64,000 bases of DNA. Origin: Pratylenchus scribneri (Eukaryota; Nematoda; Chromadorea; Rhabditida; Pratylenchidae). The stretch lies in assembly GCA_030063045.1 (NCBI GenBank), contig JAQSEB010000064.1, positions 1,178,001 through 1,242,000 of the forward strand, given 5' to 3'. Each line of letters starts with the position of its first letter. The first letter of the stretch is position 1. Positions 21,769 to 34,300 of this stretch are shown in pieces. Position numbers and translations under genes: made by a program. Below the pieces are notes generated by a model. That model had not been told where the DNA came from and searched no databases. It was given only the letters and a program-made list of their open reading frames with translations.

Positions 21769-22365
21769 AGAGAGAAATCAAAATGGCAAGATGTACCTTT
21801 GTTCTTGGCAATTTGAGATATAAAAAGAAATTATGTTGTTGCTAATTTTATATTTATTGCACCATATTTCATTTCATTAATATTTATTGAATAAAAAAAA
21901 TGATTATTTGAATATAAAATTCTTGATAAATGTGGTTGGTTGGTTAAGATGAGGATCCAAAATAATTTTATTGAAAAGCCAAATCAAACTTTGACAATAA
22001 GCTTGACAAATTATATAATCATCATTATTGTCAATAAATGATGATTATTTAAAATGGTGTTAATTACAATGGATGCATTTATTAACAATTATTAAAGAAA
22101 AATTTGGGGAATTAGAATCAAAAATAAAATGAAAAGAATAATATCAATGATTGTATGAATTAAATATTGGTATTTATAAAATATAAAAAATTTAATGAAT
22201 ATTTTTCATTGCTATTTGTTGGTCAATTATATGTACATACATAGATTGTAAGGATTTTATAAAATAGACTAAAGATTTTTCAAAAAATTTTCTTGTAAAT
22301 TATCTTTGATCTAATGGAAAAATATGATTTGTTAGATGAATATGAATATCATTAATTAATAATTC
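21769..22365. other. Intergenic AT-rich region
   Basis: Convergent 3' ends of the F-box paralogue and the first GPCR gene face each other here. No additional exon or repeat was recognised. Confidence 0.5.
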
Positions 22366-25300
22366 TTATGAAAAAGAGCGTGAAATTGTGACGGGTTGTT
22401 GTTGTAAATGAATTGAAATCGAAGATTGGCCAATCCTTTGGCTTGAATTTCTTATCTCACTTTTTCCAATGCCATTAGTCACTGTTTGAGTGGCATTGAA
22501 ACGAACATTGAACAATGTTGTTGTTGCATTTTCATGTTTTTTGAAATTTTTGATGCGCAAAATGCTGGACAATTTCTTCAAATATCGTAAAAATGCCTTC
22601 CGATATTCCGTACTAAAAAGAATTTTTAATTTTCTAGAACCTCTCGGTACTTTTCGGTTATGGGCCATAACAAACAAAAACTCCGAAAATCACATAGTAG
22701 TAATCTTGGGTGGTGATTAAAAAGTAAAAATTGCCCCTTTTTCCTAGCAAATCATTGACGTCAGTTATGTGAATTTTTACTTGGAATTTTAAGTGAAATT
22801 CATAAATGCGCATAAATTTAAATCTTTCTTTCATAAAATTAACCTAGGCGATAGTTGGACTTAATTAAGTTTACTATATGGTCCTAATAAGCCTAGTTTA
22901 AACTTAATAAGCTCTAGTCCAAATCTTAAGTCAAAATTGTAAGATCCTTTTTCGAATTCCTATTCCTATCTAAAGAGGGGCCCTTTAATTTTTAACTCAT
23001 ATCAATAACCTCTAGGCAAAAATTAAATATGCAAATTCGTGATCAGCACCCAAAATTATCTAGGATGTGATTTTCAGAATTTTTGGTTGGGATTGCATAT
23101 AGCAGAAAAGCACCTCAAAATCCTAACCTGGTCATATATAGTACAGGGGCATTGCATGCAGCAGCAAAATTTAATGCCAACCCAGGTAAGAGAATGCCAC
23201 AATGCCAAAGCATTACAAAGTCCATAATTTGCATAAGAATTTGAATGAGTTGGTAGAAGCTGAGAGAGACTAAATAGCCACCAATGTTGATTACAATGAT
23301 TATGGCCAATGATTTCATCAATCGGGTGTTGGTTTCCTTGGTTACTGTGTGTGAATAAAAATTGAGCAAAATGAAAATTCTGGTTATGTTTGATTATTGG
23401 ATTTGGTATGATACAAAAAAAGGAATGGCAGAATAAAATATTTTTGAAATAATTTTTGCATTTTATTTTATTAAAAAAATTATTTTACAATTCCTGCTTC
23501 TTGCTTTTGCTTCCAATCAGCAATTATCAGTCCAATAAATAATTATAATAAGTCCTTTGATAAATTATGCGTCCCATATATTTTTTGCGTCTAGTATAAA
23601 ATTTTATGCGTCAGATCAATTTTTGTGCTCCAGAACATAAACCTTACCCTAAACTCATCCGTATCCTATCCTAAACCTGATCCTACCCTACCCTAAGATT
23701 AAGATAAGCCATGATTTGCTTATTAGGGTAGGGTAGGGAAGTGTTTAGGTATGTTTAGGGCAAAATTGAATCTACACTTTTGGGACTAATAAAGATATTA
23801 TTGGACTAATAAAACTGTTGCGACTCTTAAAAAATTTTACTGGAATCTCATAAGTATTGATAGACTCATAATTAAAATTATGATTGGACGCAGCAATTAT
23901 AAAAGGACCAAAAACTGAAATTTTCGTTTATCCAGAGAGTTTTCAAAATAAATAAAAATAATATTACCTCCACTTTTTCGCTTAATAATAATCCAAACAA
24001 ACAAATAGCAGAAAATGGAAATTCCATTCAATGTTGCCGTCTGATAGAAAAATTTTATACTAGGCTCGCCCGCTAAAAGATCCGAGACGAGTCCAGTGAC
24101 TGGGCTAAAAATAAGTATTTAATTTAAATTTAAAATATGAATAATTTTTCCACTCACATTGATGGATTATTTATACAGTAAAAATTGAACATATAAATAT
24201 CCCAATAGATTCCATAGATGGCGCAAAAAATTGTCAAAAAAGACAAATAAATTGCTCCACCGATTTGTTTATGTCTGTAAAAAATATAAATTTGTTGTGA
24301 AGCCGATTTGAGGAAATCGGCAAATCCCGGGATTAACTAAATTGATGGGCCAGTAAATTTCAGGAATCTCACAAGAGTAGGCTCTTTTGACTCGGCATTG
24401 TCGATTTACTTTATGAAATTTAAATTCCAAACCGGGAAAAGAATTACTGTTAAATCCAGAAATAAGAAAAGGTTTTTTTTCTGATGAAGAATTTTGTGTT
24501 AGTGCGCTTGAGCTGTGGGATATGAATCTAACGGAAAGTTTTACTAAACAAATTCAGAATAGTCTGAAATTGAAATTTAATATAGTAGATCGAGGATACT
24601 GAATTGAATGAGTCTATGAGTCTGTACGATGTCTAGAAGCTGAAATTTCCAAAATTAGTTAACCCAGCAGCTTCATAAATCCAATGATTTATCAATTTCC
24701 CAAATTTACCGCAACATATATTCACATTTCAATTTTATTATCATATTTACTTTATTGGAGAAATGACAGCAAAAAGTCGATCAATTGCGGCCAACATCAT
24801 GCCGAAATACATTGGCAATTCCAACACAGTTGCCTTTGCTGAATCGATGAAATTGATGCCGCTTAAGGCAATAAACAAGAAAATTCCATGGCCACTTTGA
24901 TGCAAAATTTCACAAAAACAAATCAGCGAAAGGAGGAAATTGGCCGTTCCATGCAATGATCTATATTAGATTTTTTAATATTGTATTTCAGGATTTAGTT
25001 AATTTCAAAAATTTTTTTGTTGTTTTTGCTTATTGATGTGAACAATTGATTATCCTATTTTTATTTTTTACCTCAATTTTTTACATCAACAATTAATTTT
25101 TGACTTCTATTAAATCAGTCGGTCCATACAAATCTTATATTGATTTGTAGATCTCATCGAATCGCATATTTTGACATATACATTTCTTAGTTTAAATTGA
25201 AGCTGAGCGAATTAAAGCGCTAAAATCATATTTTATAATTTGGGGTTTTAAACACTTTAATTTGGGTCAAAACCTGTTATTTTATGTACAATTCGATGAT

Positions 25301-25558
25301 TTACAAATTATTCTAAGATTTATCGGGTCTAAAACCTGTTTCTGATTTATTAGAAGTCGAAAACTACTTTTGGGGAAAAAAAAATAAAAAGTGGAATAAA
25401 AAATAGTCTTCCCTTTACAAATTAATTTAGAAATCAAAATTAATTACTAAAACAACAAATGTATTCATAAAAACACCCGAAAATGCGATTATGTTCAGCA
25501 AAATTGCAGGCAAAATCAGAGCCGCTGTTGGGCCAGCATTTTTATAGGCAACAAATAA
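22366..25558 (-). CDS. srsx-like serpentine receptor (GPCR), 5' end uncertain
   Basis: Well-supported exons: 24960-24751, 24274-24158, 24104-23968, 23344-23128, 22612-22366, with matching phases. A probable TM1 exon is 25558 to about 25438. The order of membrane helices fits a seven-helix receptor. TM2 is SLHGTANFLLSLICF. TM3 ends in a DRL motif (LAAIDRLFAVISPIK), the DRY equivalent. TM5 is near FFYQTATLNGISIFC, TM6 near KSLAIIIVINIGGYL. TM7 ends NAPVLYMTSTEYRKAFLRY, the junction typical of nematode srsx chemoreceptors. The cytoplasmic tail is about 80 residues and rich in Thr, Ser and Gln. The TM1 exon ends in phase 0 but the next exon needs two bases, so a small exon is probably missed or lost between 24961 and 25437. 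Likely function is sensing a small ligand at the cell surface. Confidence 0.7.
22750..23127. other. Last intron of the first GPCR
   Basis: The last intron spans about 500 bp (22613-23127). Nothing recognisable was seen apart from a short region near 22850-22960 with repeated cctaataag/taataagc motifs. Confidence 0.4.
25110..25372. repeat. Diverged copy of the 'cattcgatgcg' palindromic module
   Basis: Inverted arms tacaaatcttatattgattt...gtagatctcatcgaatcgca and the complementary acaattcgatgatttac...tttatcgggtctaaaacctg surround a gttttaaac core. The arms are considerably diverged from the copies at 17.1 and 28.2 kb. It lies between the TM1 and TM2 exons of the first GPCR. Confidence 0.6.
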
Positions 25559-25672
25559 CTAATAAAAATTGAAATATTAATTGAAAAAATATTTTATATA
25601 TTTTTTTAATTGTAATTTGTAAATAGGTATAATTTGAAATTTGGGAAAATTTTGATCCGCAATTATTTTATA

Positions 25673-26257
25673 GGCAATCGTAAAGAATCTGTATCCCTAA
25701 AAATTTTTTCGATATTTTGACTAAAAATGCGTTTTTATAGTAATCGAGGTCGAGAAAGTCGAATCTGACCTGCATTTTGTCATATGTCATATCTTGCCAT
25801 TTTTGTAGCGTAATGTCGATTTTACCAAGAAAAAAAAGGGAGACCAAGGGCATTTTTCAAAAATTTTTTCCATAGCTATATTATATAGCTCATTCGACAC
25901 AGCTCGGCGTACTGAATCTGTTGATACCATATTTATTAGGTAAAACGAGATTATTTACAAGTTAAATGTCAAAATATCTTTCCAAGACAAATATTTCTTT
26001 TGGCCTTGTCATACCATTCGATTCCGCTCTTCGAGCCGCGTCGATTGAGCTATAATATGGCTATATAAAATTTTTTTGAAAAATGCCCTTGGTCCCCCCC
26101 CCCTTTTTTGGTAAAAGTCGACATTACGCTACAAAGATGGCAATATATGACAAAATGCAGGTCAGATTCGACTTCCTCGACCTCGATTACTATAAAAACG
26201 CCTTTTTAGTCAAAAAATCGAAAAATTTTTTTGGGATACAGATTCTTTACGATTGCC
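25673..26257. mobile_element. 585-bp inverted-repeat element with 8-bp duplication
   Basis: Ends ggcaatcgtaaagaatctgt and acagattctttacgattgcc are exact inverse complements, and the arms remain similar for about 200 bp. The flanks are identical, attttata, at 25665-25672 and 26258-26265. The centre contains cataccattcgattccgctc, a variant of the recurrent module. The 61-66-codon open frames in the two arms are mirror images of each other, not genes. Confidence 0.85.
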
Positions 26258-26368
26258 ATTTTATATGTATTATAGATTTCTAAGATTTCCGAATTGAGGT
26301 TGAATTTAAATATGCTAATATGTTCAAATTTTTTATTAATATCAGAATTAAAATTACTGAATAAAAAT

Positions 26369-27972
26369 ACGTGGGGCTTAATTGCCTGTCTAAAGAGGCT
26401 GAATTTTGAGTCTAATTTTTCTCCTGTCTAAAGGGGCTGAATTTTGAGTCTAATTTTTCTCCTGTCTAAAGGGGCTGAATTTTGAGTCTAATTTGGAGGA
26501 TTTTGAATTAAACTATATAAAAAGGCTTTTCAACATTCTGGGATGTGCGGAAATCAAAAAGGAGGTGCGCAGGATTAAGCCGGATATAGAGGGATGATTA
26601 AGGTGGATATAGAGGGATGATTAAGGTGGATATAGAGGGATGATTAAGGTGGATATATAGAGGGATGATTAAGGTGGATATAGAGGGATGATTAAGCCGG
26701 ATATATAGAGGGATGATTAAGGTGGATATAGAGGGATGATTAAGCCGGATATATAGAGGGATGATTAAAGTGGATATAGAGGGATGATTAAGGTGGATAT
26801 AGAGGGATTAAGTCCCGAAATTGATGGGAAATGGCCTGGAGGGCCAGTGGAATGTCGGGGATGTGTAACAAAGGCCCGGAATGTGCGAGGGATATATCCG
26901 GATATAGGGGGATTAAGGTGGATATAGGGGGATTAAGCCCCGAAATTGATGGGAAATGGCCTGGAGGGCTAGTGGAAGGTCGGGAGATGGGCTAAAGGCC
27001 CTGAAAGTGGGTGGGATATAGGCGGATATAAGGGGATATATGTTTGATTAAGGGGGATTAAGCCCCGAAATGAATGGGTGTGAGTCTTGGTTTGGTTGTT
27101 TGCTTCCCCGGCTTCGCGAGAATCCTATGCTCCGAATACCTAACCCTAATCCCTAGCCCTTAACTAAGCTTAATCCGGCTTAATCTCCTTATATCTGGCT
27201 ATATCCCGCGTGCTCCGAACCCCTAAGCCCCTAGATCCCATGCCGCCCCTAACCATAACCCTAATCCCTAGCCCCTAACTAAGCTTAATCCCTCTTAATC
27301 CACGTATATCCCCATATATCTGGCTTAATCCCGCGCAGTCTCCGGGCCTCTGCTACACTTCCCCCACGTTCCCATGGCCTTCCGGGCCATTCCGCATCCA
27401 TTTTTCGGAGCTTAATCCCCTTTAATCCTCTTTAATCCCCTATATCCACCTTAATCCCCCTATATCCGGATATATCCCGCGCACATTCCGGGCCTTTGTT
27501 ATTCATCCCCGACATTCCACTGGCCCTCCAGGCCATTTCCCATCAATTTCGGGACTTAATCCCTCTATATCCACCTTAATCATCCCTCTATATCCACTTT
27601 AATCATCCCTCTATATATCCGGCTTAATCATCCCTCTATATCCACCTTAATCATCCCTCTATATATCCGGCTTAATCATCCCTCTATATCCACCTTAATC
27701 ATCCCTCTATATCCACCTTAATCATCCCTCTATATCCACCTTAATCATCCCTCTATATCCGGCTTAATCCTGCGCACCTCCTTTTTGATTTCCGCACATC
27801 CCAGAATGTTGAAAAGCCTTTTTATATAGTTTAATTCAAAATCCTCCAAATTAGACTCAAAATTCAGCCCCTTTAGACAGGAGAAAAATTAGACTCAAAA
27901 TTCAGCCCCTTTAGACAGGAAAAAAATTAGACTCAAAATTCAGCCCCTTTAGACAGGCAATTAAGCTTTTCC
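26369..27972. mobile_element. 1.6-kb non-autonomous MULE-like foldback element
   Basis: Each end carries acgtggggcttaattgcctg or its degenerate inverse, followed by three 38-bp subrepeats (ctgtctaaaggggctgaatt...ctaatttttctc). The same terminal block bounds the element with MULE transposase remnants at 59.0-61.0 kb, which suggests this is its non-autonomous relative. Possible target-site duplication gaataaaaat (26359-26368 and 27973-27982), 10 bp, in the MULE range. The inner arms are long opposite-facing arrays of a ggatatagagggatgattaa-type minisatellite, so almost the whole element can fold on itself. The centre (about 27060-27280) has no coding frame. Confidence 0.75.
26575..27765. repeat. 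Opposed minisatellite arrays (ggatatagagggatgattaa)
   Basis: From 26575 to about 26815 a 23-25 bp unit, ggatatagagggatgattaa plus ggt, repeats about ten times. Variants are ccgg for ggtgg and atatat for atat. From about 27548 to 27765 the reverse complement repeats a similar number of times. Between them are looser blocks (ggggattaagccccgaaatt...; ccctatatccaccttaatcc...) that also mirror each other. Confidence 0.9.
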
Positions 27973-28110
27973 GAATAAAAATTTAATTTAAAAAATTTAT
28001 TAAAAAATTGGCTTACTGGACTTCCAAGACTACTGTTGATTTTCATTTTTATTACTGATGAAAGAATAATAAATTGAATGAAGAATGTGTCAAATAACAA
28101 AAAAGATAGG

Positions 28111-28537
28111 ATAGTATTTAATTTACCGAATAAATTATTTAAAATGCCGAATAGAGTATTGAAAATGCCGAATAAAGTAATAATTGATTTTAACGGTTTA
28201 GTGGTTTGTTCTAGACCCTCAAACCCTATACTCAATCGATAGATCTCGTCAAGGCGCATCGAATGGTATAATTTGGTTGTGTTTTGGCCTAAAATTAAAG
28301 GTATTAAACCGTTTAAACCATCTTTTAGTTTTTGGTTCAAAACTACTTTATCATTAGTTAAACCAATGTCAAATATATACCATTCGATGCGCCTTGACGA
28401 GATCTGTCGATTGAGTATAGGGTTTGGGGGTCTAGAACAAACCACTAAACCGTTAAAATCAATTATTACTTTATTCGGCATTTTCAATACTCTATTCGGC
28501 ATTTTCAATAATTTATTCGGCATTTTAAATATTTCCC
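28111..28537. mobile_element. 427-bp palindromic element with module core
   Basis: Arms of about 190 bp. The outer part has repeated aatgccgaata motifs in each arm, then ttgattttaacggtttagtg, then the gatctcgtcaaggcgcatcg module. The centre reads aaaccgtttaaaccat. Direct repeats aaaaagatagg lie at 28100-28110 and 28538-28548 and may be an 11-bp target-site duplication. A 196-codon minus-strand frame across this element and the neighbouring terminal repeat is a by-product of the palindrome. Confidence 0.7.
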
Positions 28538-29336
28538 AAAAAGATAGGTAAAATGATGTTTGATGTGAATTTGGAATGCCAATTTATTCGGAAATAAATA
28601 CAAATTTATATATATTTGCCAAATACAAATTTATTCTTATATTTACTTATAATACAAAAAATTCCCACAAAAATTTTTTTGTAGTGAGTGCGATTTCTGA
28701 TTTTCCCATTAGTATTTCTTTGAATTCATGCCAGAAAATTTCCCACACTAACTTTTTGTGCTTTAATTTGCATAGTAAAATAGCAATTTTCGGAAAATGA
28801 TATCCCGTTTTCGGATGAATTTATAATAAAAAAATTTTAAAAAATATATGGGAAAAAATGGCCAAGACTATGAAAATTAGTAAAAATTGTATTCTTAAAA
28901 TTGTACAATATTAAAGGTGTATGCCCAATTTGCTCTTTTCATTGGTTTGATCTCTATTTGAATTTTAAAATAAACAAATATTTCAACATATTTATTCAAC
29001 ACATTAACATTTTGGGGCGGTACATTCAACAAAATTGTACCAATAGGCCCTCTAACTAAAAACTACGCCCAGAAATGAAAAAGAATGATGGAAAGAGACA
29101 GAACCAGAGAACCAAAAATGTGGAAAAATGGGATGAATCAAATGGCCATCTTCCAGTTTAATTCGGCTGCACGCTCAAATTTGATGTGCAAAAACATGGT
29201 CATGAAGGTGGCGACACTGAAATTGAAAATTTTAAAATTAAATAGAAATTTTGATTAATTTTGATTAAATTGAGAATTTTTATTATTTTTTCAAATTTTT
29301 ATATTTAAAAAACTTACCACAAAGCAATCAACCAAT

Positions 29337-29807
29337 TTAGCTTGACATTCCATATGATTCCACATCTTCTTCGGTGATGGAACGATTGTATTTCTTCATT
29401 TCCTCGGCACAAATTTCTTTCTTGGCACAAAAACAATTGAAGGAACATCCGGCTTGTTCTAAAAAAAAATTAATAAAAATTTATAATCTTTGATAGATCA
29501 ATTAAATTTCAAATTTTTTATCTCCCATTATTTTTTTTACTTTAGATTTTTGCTGCGCAGCGAAAAATTCGACTTAAATAGGCCCTACATCCAAAAAATT
29601 AGATATTTTTTGACTTTACCTTTACATGTCCCGTGAGGCTGCAGTTTGATGTTAGGTGGGCAGCAACGCACTTTCCCTTCTTTGTAGCATTTGACCTTTT
29701 CTAAAAAATTTTTTGAAGTTTTGAAATGCAATGAATTTACCTCCATGGAGGAATGCCAGCAATGCAAATGCAACCATCAATGACAAGAAAATGTTGTTGG
29801 CCATCAT
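29337..29807 (-). CDS. Small secreted cysteine-rich protein, 89 aa
   Basis: Three exons, 29807-29741, 29700-29620 and 29458-29337, join in frame (270 nt including TAA). Residues 1-22 are a clear signal peptide (MMANNIFLSLMVAFALLAFL, then HGG). The mature part holds eight cysteines, spaced roughly C-x7-CC-x10-C-x4-C-x3-C-x-C-x6-C, consistent with a small disulphide-rich fold. The tail is acidic/polar (KKYNRSITEEDVESYGMSS). No family was recognised. Nematode proteins of this build may be secreted peptides, inhibitors or parasitism proteins, but the sequence alone does not decide. Downstream in another frame a short hydrophobic stretch (LNWLIAL) and an exon-like VATFMTMFLHIKFERAA follow. They could be a lost or alternative C-terminus. 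A partial copy exists at 14701-15268. Confidence 0.75.
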
Positions 29808-30871
29808 ATTTGGAAGGAAATATATTTTTGTTTGAAAAATGGATTTTTTTTGCCAAAAATAAACTAAAATAATAATTATTTAAAAGGGAAGAATTAATGT
29901 AATAATAAATTAAAAAAAGATGGAATATTTGAAAAATATGGAAAATATATTTTAAATGGTTGAATAAAAAAAGGAAATAAATTTTTAAAATGAATATTTA
30001 ATTTATTGGAATGGAAATAGAGAACCATAAAAAATTGTGAATGGAAATTGAAATAAAATAATGGTAAATGTCGTAAATTTTTATAATATATTCATTTAGG
30101 TCCCTTTAATGCATTTTTTTAGCTTTTAAAGAAAGCAAAGATTGATTGAATGAATGATCGAAAAGCAAAAGCGAAGGATGAAAAATGCAATGAATTGGAC
30201 AAATGGAAATAATGAATTCTATAAAGTTAAAAAAGCCACCTACAAATTTATGCATTTTCATTTCTAGAAGCTTTCCTTACTCCAAACTCCAATTGATACA
30301 AAAAAATTCGAATTGGAAATAAAATTAATAAAATTGTAAAAAATGAATTAAATGAGAAATTTTGTAGAAAGTGGTTGAATAAATATTAATTCCAATTATA
30401 TTCATTTAAAGGCTAAAACAATTGAGGAGATGGAATATTAATTCTGAATAATTTTTTTATTTTGAATAATTGACAAAAATTCATTTAACAAAATAAATAA
30501 TTTTATTCTTTTCATTTTATCACCATTTTTAATTTTTTCCACACACTGCCAAAGCATTTTAGAGATTATAATTTTATTTATTTAAAAAATGCTGAATAGT
30601 CATCAGATTTTTTTTAAATTAATTTTGACTTGAGATTGAAATTAAAAAAAGAAATATTTAAGAAAAAAATTGATTATTATAAAATTAACTGATAAGTTGA
30701 TGTGTTAATTGTTGGCTTCTGCTTTCTTTATCAATTTATATTTGTGTAAATAATGAATTTGATATATCCCGATTAAGTGTGCAAAGAATGAGTTTTATTT
30801 ATGATAGATGAACTCATCTGAATTTTATTCTCTGTAGAATTTACTTCCATCATTAGCTTTATTGATAAAAA
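29808..30871. other. AT-rich intergenic region
   Basis: Upstream of the cysteine-rich gene. No exon, tandem repeat or RNA gene was recognised. The start of an inverted-repeat element marks its end. Confidence 0.5.
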
Positions 30872-30872
30872 T

Positions 30873-31239
30873 GGTTGGCAGACATCTGCGCACCCGACAC
30901 TTGCGGACCAAACGGTCTGGCGCCGATGGTGATAAAGCTATTGTGGAATTGCTTTGAGCATTTTATTAGGCATAAAATTAGCTACAAAATGACATTAAAA
31001 GCATTGGCCAATGTTGAATATTCATTGAGTTATGGCCAAAAAACCATTGGTTTAATTAAAAATTAGTTTTCGGCTGTTTTTTGGCCATAAGTCGGTGAAT
31101 ATTCAACATTGGCCAATGCTTTTGATGTCATTTTTTAGCTAATTTTATGCCTAATAATATGCCGTAAACAATTCCACAATAGCTTTACCACCATCGGCGC
31201 CAGACGGTTTCGTCCGCAGTGTCGGGTCCGCAAATGTCG
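30873..31239. mobile_element. 370-bp inverted-repeat MITE, family 'ccgacacttgcgg', copy 1
   Basis: Arms read agacatctgcgcacccgaca...cttgcggaccaaacggtctg...gccgatggt...aaagctattgtggaatt and are mirrored by aattccacaatagctttacc...ttcgtccgcagtgtcgggtc. The centre is ggccaatgttgaatattca / tgaatattcaacattggcc. Three more copies are at 33.9, 41.6 and 43.4 kb. Confidence 0.85.
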
Positions 31240-31317
31240 TAATATGATAAAAAAATAATATTAATATATATATATATAATTTCCGTTCTTTGTTCTACTT
31301 CTAAATATAAAAATCAT

Positions 31318-34300
31318 TCATATTGTTGATCCATTCGTAATAATTCGTCGTGAAATGTGCATGACATTTATTTTGGTATTCTCACTTTTGATGCCAATTT
31401 TATTCAACAATTTGTTGATTGCCTTTTTGTATTCCGAACTTAAAATTAAAATATATTTTTAATTTTTTTTCACTTTCTCATTTATACCCATAAATGTAAA
31501 GGATAAATAGGGCAGATGCTTGTGGCAATTTCATGATGAACGAGCAAATTGTGCTGTGCACATCCTGGTCCCATCCAGCCAATGGGGTTATAAAAGCGAA
31601 AAGTGAGGGCGTCATACGAGCCACGCACATCTGTGGTTGAGATTGGGGGCTCAATTTAATTTAAATAAGAGACAATGCTACAGAAAATTTCAAAAATTGG
31701 ACATTACGGAAATGTATATGTTACAGCTAAAATTGAAAATTAGCTAATTCCGGAATTAGCTAGCCAGCTAATTTTGGAAATCTCGACTTCTAGCTTCTAG
31801 GCATCGTACAAACTCAAGAGTAGGCTCATTCGATCCGTCATGGTCGATTGACTATATGAAATTTCAATTTTAGACCATTCCCTTAAACCCATAGCCCTAA
31901 CCCTAGAACCCATGCCGGCCCTAATCTAACCCTAACCCCTAAATCAGTCTGTAATTGAAATTTCATTTAGTAAAACGACCATGACGAATCGAATGAGCCC
32001 ACTCTCGAATCTGTGCGACGCCTAGAAGCCGAGATTTCTAAAATTAGCTAGCCAATTTTCCTAGCTAATTCCAGAATTAGCTAATTTCCAATATTTATAT
32101 AGATGCTGACTTTGCTAATAAATTTTGGAATACTCGGCTACTAGCCTAATTAGATATAATTGAGATTCGAGAATAGGCTCTCCGATTGGGATTGCCAAAA
32201 AACTATGAAATTTAATTTTAGACGGATATTAAAATTTGTCTAAACTTAATAAAAACAGGTTTCTATTTAAAAACGATTCTATTTTTTAAAAGAATTCATG
32301 CCATTTTCAAATAAAAATTTGATAGATTATGTCGATCATAGCCACTTAAATAAATCAATTTTCTTTACAAAGTTAGAATTGAAAATTTCCAAAATTTTTT
32401 AGCTCACGGACACAGCATTACCGGAATGGCTTATAATATTATGGAAATCAATCGAAATTTTTTGGAATTCCAGTTTCAAGGAATAATGTGATAAAAAACT
32501 CGTTCCCAATGTCAATAATAGTTATCCTAATAATTATTAAATAAAAAATTAACCATAAAGACAATGAAGCAAATGCAGCGAAAGAAGCGTTTATCCATTT
32601 TTGTTTGAGCATTATTGTTGTTGTGTATTTTTGGTCGTAAGAACCATATGAAAATGTACAATAAAATGGCTGTGCCAACCATCGCAAAAACGAGTGAATT
32701 CTCAAAATATTGATTGCTACCCGGCGTTAATTGATTTTCGAAGTAGACAGTGGCAGCCGTACAAATTAATACTCTGAAAATGGTTCGAAAAATTTGCGGC
32801 CATAAAATGTTACAACGAAATGTTGGGACTTAGTTATTAAAAATAGGATAATTTAGGCCAATTGTACAATTTAAGCCGAATTAATTTTAAAAAATTTGCC
32901 AAATTTTGATCAGATTTTATAGATCAAAAATTCCATTTTTCACATGAAAATTTTGGGTAAATTCAATTATTTTTATGATATAATTATCATTGGTTTTTTT
33001 TGTACAAAATACGAATTTCATCTTTTTTTTAAAAAATTAAAATTCTAATTTAAATGCTTACTTATTTGAATTAATAATTACGCTTTGAATTAGGCCAAAC
33101 ATGAACCAAACTGAATGACCAATGCCAATGCTGAACATCATTGTTCCATGCAAAAATTTGTGCTTTTTTGTCCTTTAATTATTATTGTTGAATATAAATT
33201 AATTTTAATAATATTATTTTTATTTCTAATCCATTTACCGTTTTACAATATGAAAAAAATTCATTTTAGTGTGATTTAACAAAAAGAATTCTAGATACCT
33301 TATTTCTTCTCCAAGTGGCCTCTGGGCTACTAAATTTCATACAACCTATAGAGTAGGCTTAGGCTTCAAATACTAGAAGGGGTGTTTAAATAGATAAGGG
33401 GCTACTAAATTTCAGAAAAAAGAAAATGGCTGAAAAAATAAAAATTTATTCAATAAATTTGCAGTAAATCAATATACATGTTTTAATAATATTTTTTACA
33501 ATTTTAACAAATTTTCTCAAATTATAAAAGTTTTTAAAATTCAAAACATGGAAGACCCTCTAGGGTGAACTACAAATAGAAGGGGTTCTTCTAATAGAGA
33601 AGGGGCTACTGATAGTAAAAAATATACAGTATTTGATCCATTTCAATTACCATATTGGACAAAATACACTCAAAAAACGTTCAAGGGCAATGACAAGCGG
33701 CATTGTGGTCAACAATTCATACCAGAATACAAAAAAGCAAAATTGAAAGAAGCAATTGGCCAATGTGATTGGTGTGGTCGAAAAGACAAATGGCTGCATG
33801 ATCAAACTGCTCACATCGCCCATTACGATGCATAATGCTTCAAGGGCAATCAACAAATTGCAAGTCGTGCGTAGATTGCTGTGGGGCATTTAATTGCGTG
33901 TTATTACATTTGTGGACCCGACAGTTGCGGGCGAAACCCTATGGTGCTGAAGGTTGTAAAGCTTCTATGGCATTGTTTATACCATTATATTAGGCATAAA
34001 ATTAGCTACAAAATTTTATCGAAAGCATTGGCCAATGTTGAATATTCACAGAATATGGCCAAAAAACTGTTGCTTCAATTAAAATTGTGTTACGGTTTTT
34101 AACCATTCGGTGAATATTCAACATTGACCAGAGCTTTTGATATCATTTTGTGGCTAATTTTATGCCTAATAAAATTTTATAACAATGTCACAGCATCTTT
34201 ACAATGACACCAGCAAACAATTTCATCCGCAAATATCAATTAATCATTTAATTGAATATAGAATATTTTCGAAGTACAGTTATATTTTAAGAGAAAGCAT

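Noticed and set aside
27933..28523. 196-codon minus-strand open frame, the longest in the window
   Set aside because: It spans the terminal repeat of one element and both arms of a palindrome. Its halves are mirror translations and there is no family resemblance.
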